Below are positions 15,073 to 18,897 of a DNA stretch of 18,897 bases, in pieces (the first letter of the stretch is position 1; each line of letters opens with the position of its first letter). Under the pieces are notes generated by a model. The model ran no database searches and was not told where the DNA came from. It worked only from the letters and a program-made list of their open reading frames with translations. The stretch lies in the NCBI GenBank assembly GCA_964614415.1, contig CAZTLE010000067.1:1-18897 (forward strand), in the 5' to 3' direction. Source of the DNA: CAZTLE01 sp964614415 (GTDB lineage: Bacteria; Bacteroidota; Bacteroidia; Flavobacteriales; Flavobacteriaceae). The position numbers and the translations under genes were made by a program.

Positions 15073-15118
15073 TATTTATTAATCTAGTAAATCGATAGGA
15101 TAAATATATTATTAATCT

Positions 15119-15748
15119 ATGCATCCACTTCAAAATGCGCTTGCAGCCATAAACGAACAATTGGAATCAAAGCCCCCTGAGGCAATAATCTCATGGGCGG
15201 CTAAGTTGGCGCGACGTCCTGTGGTCACAACCAGTTTCGGAACGTATTCGGCCGCACTCTTGCACGCAGTCACCAGGATCAACCGGCAGGTACCTGTGAT
15301 TTGGTGTGATACCGGATACAATACCAGCGCTACATACAGGCATGTTGAAACGTTGACCGCACTTCTCGAACTCAACCTCGATATTTTCACGCCTAGCCTC
15401 ACAACGGCTTATATCGAGAATATGGTCGGGAAGCCTGAACCAGATAACCCGAATCACGATCTGTTTGCAAGAAAAGTGAAGCTGGAACCCTTTGAGCGGG
15501 CCTTTAAAAAATACGATCCGGATGTTTGGTTTACGAATTTGAGAAAGGGCCAGACGCACTACCGGGATTCTATCGATATCCTGAGCTTCAGCAAGGAGGG
15601 TATTCTGAAAGTGAGTCCGTTTTACCACTATTCCGACGCCCAATTAATGGACTATATCAAAACTCATGATCTACCGTTGGAGTTTGACTATTACGACCCG
15701 GTGAAAGCATTAAGCCATCGTGAATGTGGGATTCATTTTCTCAAATAA
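15119..15748 (+). CDS. cysH: Short phosphoadenylylsulfate reductase (CysH family)
   Basis: A 209-residue member of the PAPS/APS reductase family, which reduces activated sulfate to sulfite using thioredoxin. Family landmarks are TTSFGTYSAALLHAV (residues 37-51, nucleotide loop), VIWCDTGYNTSATYRH, VWFTNLRKGQTHYRD (matching the LRREQS block of E. coli CysH), and the C-terminal catalytic motif RECGIH with Cys203. The double-cysteine motifs that bind [4Fe-4S] in APS reductases are absent, pointing to a cluster-free, PAPS-type enzyme. It is shorter than E. coli CysH (244) because the segment before ECGIH is reduced. No cysD/cysN lie in the window. APS versus PAPS preference is inferred. Confidence 0.88.
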   Translation: MHPLQNALAAINEQLESKPPEAIISWAAKLARRPVVTTSFGTYSAALLHAVTRINRQVPVIWCDTGYNTSATYRHVETLTALLELNLDIFTPSLTTAYIENMVGKPEPDNPNHDLFARKVKLEPFERAFKKYDPDVWFTNLRKGQTHYRDSIDILSFSKEGILKVSPFYHYSDAQLMDYIKTHDLPLEFDYYDPVKALSHRECGIHFLK

Positions 15749-15752
15749 TTGT

Positions 15753-15783
15753 TTTGCAAAGTCAAATTTAAGACGTTTCTTTG
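15753..15783 (+). promoter_or_regulatory. Possible promoter of the metH operon
   Basis: TTTG (15753-15756) and TTTCTTTG (15776-15783) are 19 bp apart, fitting minus-33/minus-7 geometry. The minus-7 box ends 26 bp before the second SAM-I aptamer, similar to the layout of the first one. It starts only five bases after the cysH stop. Confidence 0.45.
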
Positions 15784-15808
15784 TCGGGAGTTCATTACGT
15801 ATTGAATC

Positions 15809-15910
15809 GTTATCAAGAAAGGTGGAGGGACTAGACCCGATGAAGCCTTAGCAACCCTTTCTCTCGAAAGAAGGTGCTACATTCTATCAGCCATTAGCTG
15901 AAAAGATGAC
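15809..15910 (+). promoter_or_regulatory. SAM-I riboswitch upstream of the split metH operon
   Basis: It has the same SAM-I core as the copy at 11530: from GTTATCAAG to ACATTCTA (15809-15886), 77 of 78 bases are identical, the one change being T to C in the P3 loop. P1 is GTTATC (15809-15814) with GATGAC (15905-15910), including one G-T pair. P4 is TCAGC/GCTGA (15887-15891/15897-15901) with a CATTA loop, different from the GNRA-capped P4 of the other copy. It predicts SAM-responsive repression of the methionine synthase genes. The aptamer ends 106 bp before the first start codon. Confidence 0.95.
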
Positions 15911-15923
15911 ACGCGAAAGCATA

Positions 15924-15991
15924 CCTCCTTTATTTTTCTTGATACATTTTAAAGACCGGAACAAACCGGTCCGATATTGATTGGCTTTTTT
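15924..15991 (+). promoter_or_regulatory. Likely expression platform of the second SAM-I riboswitch
   Basis: TTTCTTGATA (15935-15944) is the exact complement of TATCAAGAAA in the aptamer's P1/P2 5' strand (15811-15820), and CCTCC (15924-15928) can pair with GGAGG in P2. Downstream, GACCGG (15954-15959) and CCGGTC (15966-15971) form a perfect 6-bp hairpin, with a run of six Ts at 15986-15991. The 14-base gap before the Ts is wide for an intrinsic terminator. The start codon follows 26 bases later. Confidence 0.45.
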
Positions 15992-16016
15992 GAAACAGGC
16001 CATAAATGAAATTAGT

Positions 16017-17033
16017 ATGAATAATGCATTGTATAAAGCATTGAACGAGCGCATCCTCGTCCTTGACGGAGCCATGGGGACCATGTTGCAGCGCTATAAA
16101 TTTGAGGAGTCAGATTTTAGAGGGGATCGTTTTGCCAATTTTCACAAGCCCGTGAAAGGCAATAACGACCTGCTTTCCATTACCCAACCTAAGGCGATTG
16201 CCGAAGTACACGCGAAGTACTTCGAGGCCGGGGCCGACATCGTAGAGACCAATACCTTTTCAGGGACTACCATTGCCATGGCCGATTACGACATGCAGGA
16301 TCTGGTATACGAGATCAACCTGGAATCGGCTAAGATCGCAAAGCAGGTCGCCAACAGCTTTACCGAGAAAGAACCCCATAAACCAAGGTTTGTGGCGGGT
16401 GCCATGGGGCCTACCAATAAAACTGCCAGTATCTCACCCGATGTGAATGATCCCGGTTTCCGGGCTATTTCGTTCGACGAATTGCGAGCGGCTTATAAAC
16501 AACAAGCCGAAGCACTGCTGGATGGTGGTTCGGATATTCTTTTGGTGGAAACCATTTTTGACACGCTAAACGCTAAGGCGGCGCTTTTTGCCATCGAAGA
16601 AGTACGGGAAGAGCGCAACAGTGACGTACCTATTATGGTCAGCGGAACGATAACCGATGCCTCCGGGCGAACCCTGTCCGGGCAAACGGCGGAAGCCTTT
16701 TTGATATCTGTTTCACACGTACCCTTATTAAGTGTTGGATTCAATTGTGCATTGGGTGCGAAACAGCTTACACCTCATCTTGAGGTCATTGCAAACCGGA
16801 CCGATTTGGCGATCTCGGCATACCCCAATGCCGGCTTGCCAAACGCGTTCGGTGAGTATGACGAAGGACCCGAAGAGATGGCGAATCAGGTGAAGGAATA
16901 CCTGGATAAACAATTGGTAAACATTATTGGCGGATGTTGCGGGACGACCCCGGAGCATATCGCTGCGATTGCAAGAATTGCGGCCGAGTACAACCCCAGA
17001 CCATTACCCAAAAAAGCAACAACTTTGGCATGA
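16017..17033 (+). CDS. Methionine synthase, homocysteine-binding half (split MetH)
   Basis: A 338-residue protein equivalent to the N-terminal domain of E. coli MetH, which binds zinc and homocysteine for methylation to methionine. The start ATG 16017 matches the MetH N-terminus (LNERILVLDGAMGTM follows); an in-frame TTG at 15981 lies in the leader. Zinc ligands are Cys244 (GFNCALG), Cys307 and Cys308 (GGCCGTTPEH). Other MetH blocks are SDFRGDRFA, ETNTFSGTTIAMADY and GPTNKTASISPDVNDP. It stops after PRPLPKKATTLA, at the interdomain linker, so this is a clean split rather than a truncation. Its stop overlaps the next start (ATGA). The partner half begins at 17977. Confidence 0.96.
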   Translation: MNNALYKALNERILVLDGAMGTMLQRYKFEESDFRGDRFANFHKPVKGNNDLLSITQPKAIAEVHAKYFEAGADIVETNTFSGTTIAMADYDMQDLVYEINLESAKIAKQVANSFTEKEPHKPRFVAGAMGPTNKTASISPDVNDPGFRAISFDELRAAYKQQAEALLDGGSDILLVETIFDTLNAKAALFAIEEVREERNSDVPIMVSGTITDASGRTLSGQTAEAFLISVSHVPLLSVGFNCALGAKQLTPHLEVIANRTDLAISAYPNAGLPNAFGEYDEGPEEMANQVKEYLDKQLVNIIGGCCGTTPEHIAAIARIAAEYNPRPLPKKATTLA

Positions 17034-17974
17034 TCCCAACACGGGAAGACATAGAAAACGCATACGAACGCGTGCGCCCCTACGTGCATCGGACTCCGGT
17101 GCTCACATCTACCGCTCTCAATGACATTAGCGGGGCGAAGCTGTTTTTCAAATGCGAGAATTTTCAGCGTACCGGATCGTTTAAAATGCGCGGGGCCATT
17201 AACGCGATTCATCAGTTATCCGATGCACAAAAGGAGGCAGGAGTGGTAACACATTCCTCCGGGAACTTTGCTCAGGCGCTGTCGCTTGCCGCTCGTACGC
17301 TTGGTGTTCCCGCCTATATCGTAATGCCTTCTAACGCACCTTCGGTAAAAAAAGAGGCGGTTAAAGGATACGCCGGACAGATCACGGAATCGGAACCGAC
17401 CCTGGATGCACGAGAAAGTGAATCGGAACGCATTCAGAAAGAAACCGGAGCTACGTTCGTACACCCTTCCAACGATATTAATGTAATCCTCGGGCAAGGT
17501 ACATCGGCCACCGAATTGCTACAGGACCATCCCGATCTGGACATCGTTATTACCCCGGTAGGTGGCGGCGGACTGGTAGCCGGATGTTCACTATCCGCAT
17601 ATTATCTTGGGAATGAGTGCAAAACCCTCGCTGGAGAGCCGAAAGAGGTAGATGACGCATGGCGATCCCTGCAAAGCGGAAAAATAGAAAAGAATAGTAC
17701 CACAGATACCATTGCCGACGGATTGCGAACGCATCTGGGAGACAAGAACTTCCCTATTATACAGAAGCATGTGAGCGAGATCATTACTGTTGAAGAAGAT
17801 GAGATTAGAGCAGCAATGAAGTTGATTTGGGAGCGTATGAAAATGATCATCGAGCCCTCTTCGGCGGTACCTGTGGCGGCTGTATTGAAACGAAAAGAAG
17901 AATTTGCTGAAAAGCGTATAGGGATCATTATTTCCGGCGGAAATGTCGATCTCACTCAAATCTCATTTAACTGA
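17030..17974 (+). CDS. PLP enzyme of the serine racemase / threonine dehydratase family
   Basis: A 314-residue fold-type II PLP enzyme. The ATG at 17030 overlaps the upstream stop as ATGA and starts MIPTREDIENAYERV; a longer in-frame start inside metH is unlikely. Lys52 in GSFKMRGA is the PLP lysine, VGGGG (177-181) the phosphate loop, and SGGNVD near the C-terminus closes the site. THSSGNF (74-80) retains Ser77, matching the catalytic Ser84 of human serine racemase, and E203-x3-V207-x-D209 matches its metal site. The next residues read FAQ, where human has HGQ, and are closer to dehydratases. It may racemise or deaminate serine, or deaminate threonine. It sits inside the methionine synthase operon, 2 bp before the second metH half. 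Confidence 0.92.
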   Translation: MIPTREDIENAYERVRPYVHRTPVLTSTALNDISGAKLFFKCENFQRTGSFKMRGAINAIHQLSDAQKEAGVVTHSSGNFAQALSLAARTLGVPAYIVMPSNAPSVKKEAVKGYAGQITESEPTLDARESESERIQKETGATFVHPSNDINVILGQGTSATELLQDHPDLDIVITPVGGGGLVAGCSLSAYYLGNECKTLAGEPKEVDDAWRSLQSGKIEKNSTTDTIADGLRTHLGDKNFPIIQKHVSEIITVEEDEIRAAMKLIWERMKMIIEPSSAVPVAAVLKRKEEFAEKRIGIIISGGNVDLTQISFN

Positions 17975-17976
17975 AA

Positions 17977-18897
17977 ATGCTACGAACCGATCCCATAGCA
18001 CCTCCCAGATATTTAAAACTCTCCGGACTGGAACCGTTGGTAGTTACTCCGGACAGTAATTTCATCAATGTAGGTGAGCGAACCAATGTAGCCGGATCCC
18101 GAAAGTTCCTGAGACTTATCAAAGAACGGAAGTTCGAGGAAGCACTGGATATTGCCAGGCATCAGGTAGAAGGAGGGGCTCAGATCATTGATGTCAACAT
18201 GGATGATGGTCTTATTGATGGCAAAGAGGCCATGGTAACCTTTCTCAATCTGGTGATTGCTGAACCGGATATAGCCCGCGTGCCGATCATGATCGATAGC
18301 TCGAAATGGGAAATCATCGAAGCCGGACTTCAAGTCGTGCAAGGGAAATGTGTAGTGAACTCCATTAGTCTCAAGGAGGGAGAGGAAGAATTTATTCGTC
18401 AGGCGAAAGCAATCAGGCGTTACGGTGCTGCTGTTATAATTATGGCGTTCGATGAGGTTGGACAGGCAGATACTACGGAACGACGTATCGAAATAGCAAA
18501 ACGATCCTATGATATTCTGGTAGACCAGGTTGGGTTTCCACCTGAGGACATCATTTTTGATCTGAATATTTTCCCGGTGGCTACCGGAATGGAGGAGCAT
18601 CGGCAAAACGCGGTCAGTTTTATCGAAGCAACGCGCTGGATACGGGAAAACCTGCCCTATTGTAATGCAAGCGGGGGTGTTAGTAATGTCTCTTTTAGTT
18701 TCCGTGGAAATGATCGGGTAAGAGAGGCCATGCACTCCGTATTTCTCTATCATGCGATTCAGGCAGGGATGAATATGGGTATTGTGAATCCGGCCTTGCT
18801 GGAAGTATATGACGATATTCCGAAAGACCTGTTGGAACATGTGGAGGATGTTATCCTCGATCGGCGCGACGATGCCACAGAACGGTTGCTGGAGTTC
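17977..18897 (+). CDS. metH: Methionine synthase, pterin- and cobalamin-binding half (3' end outside window)
   Basis: The frame is open for 307 codons from ATG 17977 to the window edge with no stop. It corresponds to E. coli MetH from the interdomain linker onward: RYLKLSGLEPL, then the pterin-binding domain with NVGERTNVAGSRKF (31-44), DVNMDDGLID, MIDSSKW (105-111), MAFDEVGQAD, FDLNIFPVATG and GGVSNVSFSFRGND (233-246). This domain binds methyl-tetrahydrofolate. The cap, cobalamin-binding and SAM-dependent reactivation domains should follow outside the window. The start lies 2 bp after the PLP-enzyme stop, so all three genes form one tight operon behind the SAM-I riboswitch. Confidence 0.97.
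   Translation, partial: MLRTDPIAPPRYLKLSGLEPLVVTPDSNFINVGERTNVAGSRKFLRLIKERKFEEALDIARHQVEGGAQIIDVNMDDGLIDGKEAMVTFLNLVIAEPDIARVPIMIDSSKWEIIEAGLQVVQGKCVVNSISLKEGEEEFIRQAKAIRRYGAAVIIMAFDEVGQADTTERRIEIAKRSYDILVDQVGFPPEDIIFDLNIFPVATGMEEHRQNAVSFIEATRWIRENLPYCNASGGVSNVSFSFRGNDRVREAMHSVFLYHAIQAGMNMGIVNPALLEVYDDIPKDLLEHVEDVILDRRDDATERLLEF

Noticed and set aside
15073..15118. Candidate Rrf2 operator in the A/T-rich cysH leader (CTAGTAAATCGATAG region)
   Set aside because: Only the outer CTA/TAG are symmetric and the inner positions do not match, so I could not support a specific site.
16934..17029. Upstream extension of the PLP enzyme by 32 residues
   Set aside because: The extension lies within the homocysteine-binding gene in another frame and reads as cysteine/arginine-rich shadow sequence; the ATGA overlap at 17030 gives the family-typical N-terminus.
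18013..18840. Long open frame on the minus strand (275 codons)
   Set aside because: It is antisense to the pterin-binding half of MetH, whose plus-strand translation matches E. coli MetH along its whole length; the minus-strand product resembles no family.

Overview
The window looks like chromosome of a marine-type member of the Flavobacteriaceae (Bacteroidota). The signs are a type IX secretion (T9SS) C-terminal sorting domain, a GSCFA protein next to alaS, several TAnnTTTG-type minus-7 promoter elements, a short CysH without cluster cysteines, and a methionine synthase split into two genes. No tRNA, rRNA, CRISPR array, transposase or phage gene was seen.

Region 1 (1-6917, plus strand). The 3' end of alaS is followed by a GSCFA-family gene. 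Four transcription units then encode exported proteins and a regulator: a small lipoprotein; a PQQ-type beta-propeller protein; a MORN-repeat protein with a small secreted protein behind it; and a LuxR-type response regulator with no histidine kinase beside it. Each unit is preceded by one copy of a 20-bp palindrome, consensus AATACGGCAATTGCCGTATT. In all four copies the palindrome ends exactly 29 bp before the end of a minus-7-like element and 50-60 bp before the start codon. I read this as a local regulon, probably run by the response regulator at 6267-6917, whose own promoter carries a copy. This is the strongest candidate for an undescribed system here.

Region 2 (6914-9889, minus strand). 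A 991-residue secreted ELWxxDGT-repeat protein with a T9SS tail. It looks AT-rich compared with its neighbours, and its stop codon overlaps that of the response regulator tail to tail.

Region 3 (9959-18897). A methionine, SAM and sulfur block. metK (minus strand) is preceded by a leader that resembles a SAM-II pseudoknot aptamer. Divergently, a canonical SAM-I riboswitch precedes a cystathionine-gamma-synthase-type gene, a monofunctional homoserine dehydrogenase and a YhfA-like OsmC gene. Next come an Rrf2 regulator and a short PAPS reductase (cysH). A second SAM-I riboswitch, 77/78 identical to the first over its core, precedes a split methionine synthase: a homocysteine-binding half, then a serine racemase/threonine dehydratase-like gene joined to it by an ATGA overlap, then the pterin-binding half, which runs off the window. 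Together the genes reduce sulfate, make homoserine and homocysteine (or an equivalent), methylate homocysteine to methionine and activate it to SAM. SAM probably feeds back through three RNA sensors of two structural classes within about 5 kb.

Everything here comes from reading the sequence by eye. Family names rest on recognised motifs. RNA structures were paired by hand and no covariance search was run.
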